Virus record (IMG/VR): IMGVR_UViG_3300002514_006199
Coordinates: 1-28,279 of that record
Strand: one strand, 5' to 3'
DNA: 28,279 nt
From: a virus
The notes beneath the pieces were generated by a model, which saw nothing but the letters and a program-made list of their open reading frames with translations, had not been told where the DNA came from and did not search any database. The position numbers and the translations under genes are program-made. This document shows positions 20,969-27,850 of this stretch, piece by piece. Position 1 is the stretch's first letter. Each line of letters begins with the position of its first letter.

Positions 20969-22831
20969 ATGGACAACGAATTAAAACATTTATTGGAAAG
21001 ATATTATAGGCCCGAAGCGCAAAAGCTGGAGGTGCCAGATCTCTTTAGTCTCGTAGAAGAGATGATGAGCACTACATCAGACCTTATGCTTGAGATAGGC
21101 GACACACCCTCTGAGGCTTCGCAACCCGGCCAGAAAGAGCTAACAATTACACTTCCGACCATCAGGCTATCTGAGAAAATGTGGGGCAAAGAAGGTACGA
21201 GAGACAGAGAGATCCTCCAGAACCTTTTGGGAAAGATCATCGGCCAAGGCAAGACTATCGCCGATAAAATAAGACTTTTGAACGGCTTTTTGGATGCAAA
21301 TCCCGAGGATTCGACACTCACATCCTCCGAAGTGTTGACATATATTGTATTTCTAGACACGCTAACCAACATCATGCTTCACTTTAATGCCTCGGCTGCC
21401 GGCTTTACATTTGAAGGCTTCTTAGCCGCATTATTGAAAGGGGAGCAGGTACCAGCGGGCACTGCGGAAGGAATTCAAGATATTCTCGATAACGAAAAGA
21501 ATCCCCTAAGCCTTAAGCTGTTAACGGGCGAAGGCTCTGGCGATGTGCACGGCAGCTACCGCGATTTAATATCTCACTTCACTGAAGAAAGAGGAGCCCA
21601 ACCAGAATTCCTAGATCCCGATCCAAAAACAGACGAGATGAAGCCTAATCCGAGATATGTCGGAAAGGCCGGCGCAAAGGGAGAGATGAAATATCTCATT
21701 GGCTTGAAAAACTGGCGAGAAAAGGATATGGCAGGCAACGATAATAAGGAGGGCTGGAATGAGGGCGAAATTAAATTTTACGAATTTAGTTTTACGGCAG
21801 AAACTTTCCTTAATGCAATTTCCACAGGACCTACATCAAATCATGATCTGCTATTGTTGCCAGCGAAACTGATACAAGATCGGCAGCCCACAACGCAGGC
21901 TGAGGCCCACCCCGGTCTTTCGGACGAACAATATGAGCAGCTATGGGATAAGGCCAGGGCGCTATATGCAAGAGTCCGAGACAACTTTACACCGGATGCA
22001 TTTGCAGAGTTTATGAACACTCATGAGTTGCAGCCCCGAGTGTTCCCGCATGCCACGAAGACAGTCAACCCCGAGACGGACGAAGAAGAAATAGTCCCTC
22101 ATCCGCAAGCCGGCGAAACGATGATGTGGTCAAATCGAGTCAGACATTCCGGCAAGGGCAAACCTATGTTGACCCTGGTTCCAAAGGGAAGCGATCCGGG
22201 CGCATCCATACCAACTGTGCGCGCACTCGCTCATGCCGGCGCTGATCCGCGCTATACAAAAATAGCTGCCATGGGCACTTCTGAGGGCTGGCTTAGTTTT
22301 GGCGAATCCTGGAAATTATTGAAAGAAGCGCACGACAAAACTGACGAAGCTTTCTGGGCCTTAATTCAGCAAACCAAGGGTGCCGTAGCCGGAAAAATAT
22401 CTGAGCCCGAGTCAGGCGAAGCCTTGGACCCGCGAGCCAACCGGGCAGAAGAGCTGTCCGAGGCAAAGTCTGCGAACAAAGACGACGAAGAAGAAAAGGC
22501 TCAGTCACAGTTCGTTGTTGCCTCCCGATATTACAAGCAGAAATATGATTCTAAGACCGGAGTAGGGTTCCTGGGAGGTATAAAGGTTGGAAAAGCGGTT
22601 GTTACTAGGCTGGCAAACAAATACGCCAACATTTTAAACCAGAAGATTTTTGATATCTACGCACAATTAGAACAGCTATCTGACTTTCTAAACGCTTACT
22701 TTGTAGCCGGCGACAAGGATGCGGCTCTTGAAGCAGCCCGGGCAGCTGGCCGCATCGAGGGTCGAACAAGAAGATACGAGAAAGAAATGGAAGAGCAGCC
22801 AGTCAATCCTGAACTGGAAGCAACAGAATAA
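20969..22831 (+). CDS. 620-residue protein, possible nuclease-like domain; probable late gene
   Basis: The family is not recognised. Around residues 138-200 there is NASAAGFTFEGFLAALLKGE, then DILDNEKNPLSLKLL and GSYRDL. A buried Glu, an Asp171 and Lys183 on a strand, in that order, recall PD-(D/E)xK nuclease-like folds. This is a pattern resemblance only. The rest is helical and polar, with a Glu/Lys-rich linker near residue 500 and a charged C-terminal helix bundle. It has no ribosome-binding site, and the start lies ~11 bases from the expected start of a T4-late-like promoter, suggesting a nearly leaderless transcript. It is followed after 18 bases by groEL. Confidence 0.82.
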   Translation: MDNELKHLLERYYRPEAQKLEVPDLFSLVEEMMSTTSDLMLEIGDTPSEASQPGQKELTITLPTIRLSEKMWGKEGTRDREILQNLLGKIIGQGKTIADKIRLLNGFLDANPEDSTLTSSEVLTYIVFLDTLTNIMLHFNASAAGFTFEGFLAALLKGEQVPAGTAEGIQDILDNEKNPLSLKLLTGEGSGDVHGSYRDLISHFTEERGAQPEFLDPDPKTDEMKPNPRYVGKAGAKGEMKYLIGLKNWREKDMAGNDNKEGWNEGEIKFYEFSFTAETFLNAISTGPTSNHDLLLLPAKLIQDRQPTTQAEAHPGLSDEQYEQLWDKARALYARVRDNFTPDAFAEFMNTHELQPRVFPHATKTVNPETDEEEIVPHPQAGETMMWSNRVRHSGKGKPMLTLVPKGSDPGASIPTVRALAHAGADPRYTKIAAMGTSEGWLSFGESWKLLKEAHDKTDEAFWALIQQTKGAVAGKISEPESGEALDPRANRAEELSEAKSANKDDEEEKAQSQFVVASRYYKQKYDSKTGVGFLGGIKVGKAVVTRLANKYANILNQKIFDIYAQLEQLSDFLNAYFVAGDKDAALEAARAAGRIEGRTRRYEKEMEEQPVNPELEATE

Positions 22832-22849
22832 ACAAACGAGAGGTGTTAG

Positions 22850-24421
22850 TTGACAAAAAAGTATGACTCCGGTACATCGATGAACCAGAGAATATTAGAA
22901 GGTGTGAATATTTTAGCAGACAATGTAGCTGCGACACTAGGCCCAAAGGGCCGTAATGTCATCCTGCAGGAAAAGGGTAAACGCCCCATCATTACAAAAG
23001 ATGGTGTAACAGTTGCTCAATTTGTAACCCTTGAAGACCCGGTGCAAAATGTCGGCGCCGAAATTATTAAGCAGGCTTCTGCGGAAACAAATAATACCGC
23101 CGGCGATGGCACGACAACCGCTACTGTGCTAGCGAGGGCTATTCTTACTCAAGCTCAAGCGCACTTGACTGCCGGCGCAGGCCCAGTAGAACTCAAGCGC
23201 GGGATGGATAAAGCCTCAGAGGCTATAACTGAAAAACTCTATGAACTGGCCATGCCAATATCGAGCGTTGAGGACATTGAGCACATCGCTACTATTTCAG
23301 CCAATGGGGATGTGGGTATCGGAAAGTTAATCGCAAAGGCAGTTGATCTAATTGGAAAAGATGGCGCCATTTCGATCGAGGAGGCGAGATCACTTGAGAC
23401 CTCTTTGGATGTTGTTGAAGGATTTCAGTTTGATTCGGGATATATCTCGCCATCTTTTATAACGGACGAACGAAGAGGAGTGGCCAATTATGAGAACGCG
23501 TTTATCCTAGTCACAGATGCCGCAGTGACGGCCGTTGAAGAATTGCTTCCGGTTTTAGAGGTTGTAGCGAGAGAGTCTAGGCCGCTGGTAATCGTGGCTG
23601 AAAATATAGAAGGCCAAGCTTTGGCTGCTTTAATTATGAACTCTATGAGGGGAACACTGAAGGTCGTAGCTATCAAGGCTCCGCGGTATGGGGAGGAACG
23701 CAGAAATATATTGGGCGACTTGGCTCTCTCGGCCGGAGCTACTATGATCACTAGAGCTACGAACTTAAAGCTTAAAGATGTCAAGATTGAGCATCTTGGG
23801 CAATGTAGGACGATTGAAATAGGAAAAAATCGCTCTACCATCGTCGGAGGTTCTGGAGACTATGATAAGGTTGAAGAGCGCATCGAACAACTGAAGGCCG
23901 AGTTGGCAGCAACTGATTCTATGTATGAGTGCGAACGAATCCAAGAGCGCATAACTAGGTTAGCGTCGGGCGTAGCGATCATACATGTTGGCGCGGCTAC
24001 AGAAATAGAGATGATCGAAAAGAAACACCGAATCGAAGACGCGCTAGAGGCCGTTCGCTCAGCACAGCAGGAAGGAGTCGTTCCAGGCGGCGGAGTTGCT
24101 CTGCTTAGAGTTGTTGACGGCTTAGAGGTGATCACTGAAAATGAACAGCAAGCTCAAGGCGTCGAAATTATCAAGAGAGCGGTTTCAGAACCTCTGCGAC
24201 AAATGGCCAAGAATGCTGGAGAATCTGCAGATATTATACAAAATATGGTCGCATCTTTGTCAGGGTTTGAGGGATACAACTTTTCAAATGGCGAAATAGT
24301 GAATATGATCGACGCCGGTATTATTGATCCTGTAAAGGTTACGCGCTGCGCTTTACAAAATGCAGTATCGGTCGCCGGAACCCTAATCACTACAAACCAC
24401 GCAATTATTCAGGTTGAATAA
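22850..24421 (+). CDS. groEL: Phage-encoded chaperonin GroEL
   Basis: This 523-residue GroEL has all main segments: YDSGTSMNQRILEGVNILAD at the start, LGPKGRNV, TKDGVTVAQ, the ATP-site GDGTTTATVLARAI, apical-domain strands (VEGFQFDSGYISPSFIT), and EDALEAVRSAQQEGVVPGGG containing the hydrolytic Asp. The C-terminus ends ITTNHAIIQVE, lacking the Gly-Gly-Met tail of E. coli GroEL. The TTG start aligns with the family N-terminus and follows GAGAGG by 6 bases; its TTGACA is coincidentally like a -35 box. It probably folds capsid or other phage proteins with the co-chaperonin at 9158. It is likely co-transcribed with the 20969 gene. Confidence 0.96.
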   Translation: MTKKYDSGTSMNQRILEGVNILADNVAATLGPKGRNVILQEKGKRPIITKDGVTVAQFVTLEDPVQNVGAEIIKQASAETNNTAGDGTTTATVLARAILTQAQAHLTAGAGPVELKRGMDKASEAITEKLYELAMPISSVEDIEHIATISANGDVGIGKLIAKAVDLIGKDGAISIEEARSLETSLDVVEGFQFDSGYISPSFITDERRGVANYENAFILVTDAAVTAVEELLPVLEVVARESRPLVIVAENIEGQALAALIMNSMRGTLKVVAIKAPRYGEERRNILGDLALSAGATMITRATNLKLKDVKIEHLGQCRTIEIGKNRSTIVGGSGDYDKVEERIEQLKAELAATDSMYECERIQERITRLASGVAIIHVGAATEIEMIEKKHRIEDALEAVRSAQQEGVVPGGGVALLRVVDGLEVITENEQQAQGVEIIKRAVSEPLRQMAKNAGESADIIQNMVASLSGFEGYNFSNGEIVNMIDAGIIDPVKVTRCALQNAVSVAGTLITTNHAIIQVE

Positions 24422-24422
24422 T

Positions 24423-24436
24423 CATAAAATAACTAT
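24423..24436 (+). promoter_or_regulatory. Putative late promoter, AAATAACTA type
   Basis: CATAAAATAACTAT shares the 9-mer AAATAACTA with the element at 27807. It sits in the 23-base gap after groEL; the transcript would start only a few bases before ATG 24445, which has no ribosome-binding site. Confidence 0.45.
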
Positions 24437-24444
24437 ATATAATT

Positions 24445-24720
24445 ATGATGGAAGACTATACCGAAACTCTTATTGAGCTAAACACAAAGTTGGAGCGCTT
24501 GCTGAATGGAATTGATCAGTTGAGCCAAAATCAAGAGCGTATGTGCGAGGATATTGGCAAGATCAAAGAGGCAGTATATAACCCAGATGAGGGCCTATAT
24601 GCCAGAATCCGCGCGCTTGAGCAGTGGAAAGAAAGTACGGCCAAAATACAGTGGATAATGATTTCTGGAATTATAATGCTGGCGGCCAAACAGATATGGG
24701 AGTCGGTAATCGTGCAATGA
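24445..24720 (+). CDS. Coiled-coil protein with C-terminal membrane segment (XhlA/holin-like)
   Basis: This is a 91-residue protein. A long heptad-like helix (LIELNTKLERLLNGIDQLSQ and onward) precedes VYNPDEGLYARIRALEQW and then one membrane segment (WIMISGIIMLAAKQIW, about 70-87). This layout is common in small phage lysis-accessory proteins of the XhlA or holin-associated type, and in some tail-associated proteins. There is no ribosome-binding site; two tandem ATGs (24445 and 24448) lie just after a putative late promoter, so the mRNA would be almost leaderless. Lysis function is inferred. Confidence 0.8.
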   Translation: MMEDYTETLIELNTKLERLLNGIDQLSQNQERMCEDIGKIKEAVYNPDEGLYARIRALEQWKESTAKIQWIMISGIIMLAAKQIWESVIVQ

Positions 24721-24723
24721 TAA

Positions 24724-25323
24724 ATGAGTTTAGTACGAGCCAATGTAGAACTGATTGAAAGGCTTTTGAATGATTTTGATCTGAGCCCGACAGCGCGCCA
24801 GTTTGTTTTGTCGCTGAGGAACTGGAGGGAATATAAAGATCTAACAAACAAGCAGGTCAGCGCACTACAGTATATTGAATATAATTATTCATCATCAAGT
24901 CGCGAGTCGACCGCGGATTGGACAGAAGAAAAGAAAAAAGCTGCTACAATCTGTGCCAATTACTACAAAGAGAACCCCCCATACTTTAGCGACTTATCAC
25001 ACAGAATAATAAACGACAAAAATTTCATGCCAACAGAAATAGAGTTTAACAAATTAACGAAAAACAAATATGCTATAAAAGTGTTGCAGGAGCACCGCGC
25101 CACACCAGCATTTGTAGAAAAAACAACAGTTTGCCTCCGCACCCCGGCTGCTAGAAAATTAAATATGATAGATCTAGTTGACAAGCCACTGTTGATAATA
25201 AAAACAGACGCTGCACCAATTATCAGCGCCGCACGCGGAGCCAAAAGATATCTTGTTCTGCCAATTGGATCTGATATTCCAATCATAGTTGAAGAACGAG
25301 ATTTAAAAAAATATAAAATATAA
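24724..25323 (+). CDS. Conserved hypothetical protein
   Basis: This 199-residue protein has no domain I recognise. The N-terminal half is helical, with TADWTEEKKKAATICANYYK and NPPYFSDLSHRI; the C-terminal ~60 residues look like a small beta domain (LLIIKTDAAPIISAARGAKR, YLVLPIG, IPIIVEE). It starts three bases after the previous gene without a clear Shine-Dalgarno, so it is probably translated by coupling. The region after it is AT-rich and contains the promoter of the next operon. Confidence 0.8.
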   Translation: MSLVRANVELIERLLNDFDLSPTARQFVLSLRNWREYKDLTNKQVSALQYIEYNYSSSSRESTADWTEEKKKAATICANYYKENPPYFSDLSHRIINDKNFMPTEIEFNKLTKNKYAIKVLQEHRATPAFVEKTTVCLRTPAARKLNMIDLVDKPLLIIKTDAAPIISAARGAKRYLVLPIGSDIPIIVEERDLKKYKI

Positions 25324-25325
25324 TA

Positions 25326-25354
25326 TTGACAATCAATATAAATGAGGTTATACT
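25326..25354 (+). promoter_or_regulatory. Near-consensus sigma-70 promoter for the 25389 operon
   Basis: TTGACA (25326-25331), a 17-base spacer and TATACT (25349-25354) lie in one of the few real intergenic gaps, 35 bases before an ATG with a good AAAGGAG site. Confidence 0.75.
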
Positions 25355-25388
25355 ATTATAAGTAGTTGGCCATATAAAGGAGAAAAAA

Positions 25389-25817
25389 ATGAGAGTTAAC
25401 ATATCATATTCAGCAGAACTGGACGATGTCCCGTACGAATTGGCAAGATTAGTTGTCGACATCGCCTCGCGCATGGAGTCAGAATCTGCACTATTGAGCA
25501 AGGTTGAGGGATTGATGACAGCTGATTCGGCTGTTATGAACGCAGCCGAAACCGCACAACTAATTGACGGGGTTAGGAGCCGAATGTCACAAATGGATAC
25601 GCGCCTGGGAGAGGCCGAGGCTATTTTAGGAGGATATTATCAAGCAAAAACAAATCCCGAAGCCTTACTGTCTAGGCAACAGCAAGACGCCGAAGAAGAT
25701 GTAATGGCACCGGCCCAGATCGATGAAGCGCTAAACGGTATCCAAGAAGATCTGCAGCAGATTATCACTGAGTCACACGATGCAACTTCAGAGGAATCTG
25801 AACATGCAGAGTTATAA
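25389..25817 (+). CDS. Acidic helical hypothetical protein
   Basis: This 142-residue protein opens with a strand (MRVNISYSAELDDVP) followed by helices (LARLVVDIASRMESE; AQLIDGVRSRMSQMDTRLGE) and a Gln/Glu-rich end. It is first in an operon of small genes behind a near-consensus TTGACA-N17-TATACT promoter and has a good AAAGGAG site. It is likely expressed early, judging by the host-type promoter. No function is recognised; the overlap with the next gene (14 bases) suggests coupled translation. Confidence 0.8.
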   Translation: MRVNISYSAELDDVPYELARLVVDIASRMESESALLSKVEGLMTADSAVMNAAETAQLIDGVRSRMSQMDTRLGEAEAILGGYYQAKTNPEALLSRQQQDAEEDVMAPAQIDEALNGIQEDLQQIITESHDATSEESEHAEL

Positions 25818-26055
25818 TCATGGAGACTTATGCTATATACCGCAAGATGTATCACACTACAGCCCCTCCGGACTGATGAGCGCTCGAAAAACTGCGCGAC
25901 CAACAACCGCAGTTTTTATCAATGAACATGATTATGCATCGTTTAAGGTTCTTGTCGACGGCGAATATCGTGTTGTGAATAAAAAACATATATATCCATT
26001 AAAACCAAAGGGAGCCGAAATTGGTAAAGCTTATAGAAGTGCAGTCACAGAATAA
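25804..26055 (+). CDS. Small beta-rich hypothetical protein
   Basis: This 83-residue protein reads GDLCYIPQDVSHY, then TTAVFINEHDYASFKVLVDG and EYRVVNKKHIYPL, a strand pattern like small SH3/Tudor-type barrels common in phage accessory proteins. The start at 25804, 8 bases after GAGGA, is preferred over the in-frame ATG at 25780, which has no site. It overlaps both its neighbours. Function unknown. Confidence 0.72.
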   Translation: MQSYNHGDLCYIPQDVSHYSPSGLMSARKTARPTTAVFINEHDYASFKVLVDGEYRVVNKKHIYPLKPKGAEIGKAYRSAVTE

Positions 26056-26311
26056 ATATACTGGCGTAGGTCACGGATACACACTTCGTGAAGTGTATAT
26101 AAACCCAGAGCATGTTGTGTGTCTGCGCGAAGATCGAGCAGCAAAAAAGCTTCTTAATGAGGGTATGATGCCGCCGGATCTGGATGATCGGCAAGAGTTC
26201 ACGAAAATACATCTGAATCGTGGCCAAAACGGAATAGATATTACAGTAGTCGGAAATCCAACTGTTGTAGAAGATCAACTAAAGAACACAAAACAGCTTT
26301 TAAGAGGATAA
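26021..26311 (+). CDS. Conserved hypothetical protein
   Basis: This 96-residue protein starts at TTG, 6 bases after GGGAG, inside the end of the preceding gene. It contains YTLREVYINPEHVVCLRED and then FTKIHLNRGQNGIDITVVGN, an all-beta layout with a helical C-terminus. No catalytic motif is visible. The unusual start codon and overlap fit coupled translation at reduced level. Function unknown. Confidence 0.75.
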   Translation: MVKLIEVQSQNKYTGVGHGYTLREVYINPEHVVCLREDRAAKKLLNEGMMPPDLDDRQEFTKIHLNRGQNGIDITVVGNPTVVEDQLKNTKQLLRG

Positions 26312-26312
26312 A

Positions 26313-26609
26313 ATGGTAAGCAAAAGATATTTTATAGTACACGGCAGGACTTCCTGCCCCTACTGTGTCAGCGCCGTCGGCTTGCTGGAGAGTAAAAACA
26401 TAAGTTATGTATTTAGTCCAGCAGATGAAGGCGTGTTAACAGAAGTAAAACAAAAGTGGAACCACAGAACTGTGCCAATGGTAATTGAACGAGATCTATA
26501 TGATAATAATTATGAAAGCTTCATCGGCGGCTACGACGCCCTGTGCGCCTATTTGACGCTTACGACAGACGAAGGAGACAGCTGTGGTCTGGACCGTAGT
26601 GGCGATTAA
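26313..26609 (+). CDS. grx: Glutaredoxin
   Basis: This 98-residue thioredoxin-fold protein has the glutaredoxin active site CPYC (Cys15-Cys18) after the first strand (YFIVHGRTS), the cis-proline TVPMV, and a GG-x-D pair (IGGYDALCAYL) for glutathione binding. Glutaredoxins pass electrons from glutathione to ribonucleotide reductase and other disulphides, so it may support the phage NrdJ. AGAGGA precedes the ATG. The next small gene begins inside its 3' end. Confidence 0.92.
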   Translation: MVSKRYFIVHGRTSCPYCVSAVGLLESKNISYVFSPADEGVLTEVKQKWNHRTVPMVIERDLYDNNYESFIGGYDALCAYLTLTTDEGDSCGLDRSGD

Positions 26610-26790
26610 TACCAATACAGAACGAGCAGAAGCAGAAGTGTTTGATTTGTCCCCAGATACGGTCGCCGCTATGATGGAGGCGACAAGAGAACTCCCCGGA
26701 AGAACGATCGTCGCGATGGTCCGCGGACACCATATTGCAGGGACTCACTTACCTGAATCTGTATTATCGTTGCGCCATACAAGGAAATAG
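26584..26790 (+). CDS. Small hypothetical protein
   Basis: This 68-residue protein begins at GTG, 7 bases after AAGGAG, within the last 26 bases of the glutaredoxin gene. It reads VVAINTNTERAEAEVF, then VAAMMEATRELPGRTIVAMV: strand, helix, strand. The good ribosome-binding site and dense packing support it; length is the weak point. No function is recognised. Confidence 0.65.
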   Translation: MVWTVVAINTNTERAEAEVFDLSPDTVAAMMEATRELPGRTIVAMVRGHHIAGTHLPESVLSLRHTRK

Positions 26791-26791
26791 C

Positions 26792-27139
26792 GTGTTTAAT
26801 ATATTAATGGGTTGCCTGTTGTTTGTCACGGGCCAGACGCTGGTGTGGTTTCAGCTAAACTCTCAGTTTGTTTGGGATTGGTGGAAAGACAAGCCAATCC
26901 CTGCCATTCTATTTTTTTCTATACCTGCTAGCTTCTGCTTCTGGTATGGAGTTCGAATGGTCGTGGGCGAAATGAATGAGCTTTGGGGCCCTAGATTATT
27001 AATATTTGGTATGTCATACTTGACATTTCCGCTGTTAACATGGCACTTCATGAATGAAAGTATGTTCACGCCAAAAACATTAACTTGCGTTTTATTATCG
27101 TTCATGATCGTGGCGATACAATTACTTTGGAGAAATTAA
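26792..27139 (+). CDS. Four-helix membrane protein, conserved in environmental phages
   Basis: This 115-residue protein has four likely membrane segments, at about residues 3-22, 33-52, 64-82 and 92-112, with NSQFVWDWWKDKP in the first loop. The GTG start follows AAGGAAAT; the in-frame TTG at 26735 would add a soluble piece that lies in the upstream gene and is rejected. I recall similar proteins from many uncultured marine phages, where they are uncharacterised. Possible roles include superinfection exclusion or membrane remodelling, by inference only. Confidence 0.85.
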   Translation: MFNILMGCLLFVTGQTLVWFQLNSQFVWDWWKDKPIPAILFFSIPASFCFWYGVRMVVGEMNELWGPRLLIFGMSYLTFPLLTWHFMNESMFTPKTLTCVLLSFMIVAIQLLWRN

Positions 27140-27445
27140 ATGAAAAAATATCAAGCTGTTATTTGTGCTGACGGATTTACGATGAGCGTGCAGGCTAGCC
27201 AAACCGCCTATTGCACCCCGCGTTCTGACTCGGCCTCCGAGTACACAGAGGTTGAGATTGGTTATCCCAGCCGGCCAGAAAGCCTGCTGATGGAATGGGC
27301 TGAATCGCCGGACAGCCCGACCGATTCCGTATATGCGTGGGTACCGGTAGAAAGAGTGTCGTTGGTGCTGGCAAAACATGGCGGCATAGTAGAGGGCGAA
27401 GTTCCCCCCGGCGTTGCCAACTTGAGGTCATGTCATGAAAGTTGA
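27140..27445 (+). CDS. Conserved hypothetical protein
   Basis: This 101-residue protein begins KKYQAVICADGFTMSVQASQ, followed by TAYCTPRSDSASEYTEVEIG and, near the end, VYAWVPVERVSLVLAKHGG. GGAG lies ~8 bases upstream and the start immediately follows the membrane-protein stop. No known fold is evident; a mixed alpha/beta protein is expected. It overlaps the cupin gene by 11 bases. Confidence 0.8.
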   Translation: MKKYQAVICADGFTMSVQASQTAYCTPRSDSASEYTEVEIGYPSRPESLLMEWAESPDSPTDSVYAWVPVERVSLVLAKHGGIVEGEVPPGVANLRSCHES

Positions 27446-27782
27446 AAAACCATGGGGCCACGAGATCCGGTGGGCCATCACAGAGGATTACTTAGGCAAA
27501 ATCATTCATATCGAGCCCGGGCACCGACTCTCTCGACAATACCATCAGATGAAGGATGAAAGCATATATGTGCTTGAGGGCACTCTTGTCTTGGAGCTTC
27601 ATCAGGGCAAACACCTTGAAAAAGTTGTTTTGAAGCCCGGAGCCTCTTGGAGAATTTATCCTCATGTCGTGCACCGCTTTTGTGCGCCCTCGGAAGGATG
27701 CACTTTGGTCGAGGTTTCCACTGCACATATAGATGATGTGATACGATTAGAGGATGATTATAATCGAAAAGAGAGCCAGTAG
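27435..27782 (+). CDS. Single-domain cupin, mannose-6-phosphate isomerase type II-like
   Basis: This 115-residue protein is a cupin barrel: KPWGHE at the start, IIHIEPGHRLSRQYHQ, DESIYVLEGTLVLEL with the metal-binding His/Glu of motif 1, LKPGASWRIYPHVVHRF with the motif 2 His, and VEVSTAHIDDVIRLEDDY. It matches the C-terminal isomerase part of bifunctional ManC/type II phosphomannose isomerases. It could interconvert mannose- and fructose-6-phosphate or act on a nucleotide sugar; the latter would fit the nucleotidyltransferase-like gene at 10209. Its stop codon lies in the loop of an intrinsic terminator. Confidence 0.88.
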   Translation: MKVEKPWGHEIRWAITEDYLGKIIHIEPGHRLSRQYHQMKDESIYVLEGTLVLELHQGKHLEKVVLKPGASWRIYPHVVHRFCAPSEGCTLVEVSTAHIDDVIRLEDDYNRKESQ

Positions 27783-27795
27783 GCTCTTTTTTTTT
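27767..27795 (+). terminator. Rho-independent terminator
   Basis: AGAGCC, loop AGTA, GGCTCT, followed by a run of nine T (27787-27795); A-rich bases upstream extend the stem into the T-run. It ends the operon that starts at 25326 and overlaps the cupin stop codon. Confidence 0.9.
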
Positions 27796-27806
27796 GTTTT
27801 ATCGCG

Positions 27807-27820
27807 TATAAATAACTATT
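27807..27820 (+). promoter_or_regulatory. T4-late-like promoter
   Basis: TATAAATAACTATT contains an exact TATAAATA, the core of T4 late promoters. It lies between the terminator and the truncated virion-like gene, with an expected start ~30 bases before ATG 27851. Confidence 0.6.
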
Positions 27821-27850
27821 TATTATAAACTCTTCGTATAGGTCCACTTA

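Noticed and set aside
21335-21365. TTGACA inside the 620-residue gene
   Set aside because: No suitable -10 at the right distance; mid-gene location without a gene start nearby.
21700-21730. LKNWREKD in the 620-residue protein, resembling the leader
   Set aside because: It is internal, lacks the following (F/Y)-(L/I)-x-E, and the flanking sequence gives no sign of a domain start.
22850-22878. TTGACA at the groEL start as a promoter
   Set aside because: The sequence 17 bases on (TACATC) is a poor -10, and TTG fits as the GroEL start codon by alignment.
26735-26791. TTG start extending the four-helix membrane protein
   Set aside because: No ribosome-binding site, and the extension lies wholly in the coding sequence of the upstream gene; GTG 26792 follows AAGGAAAT.
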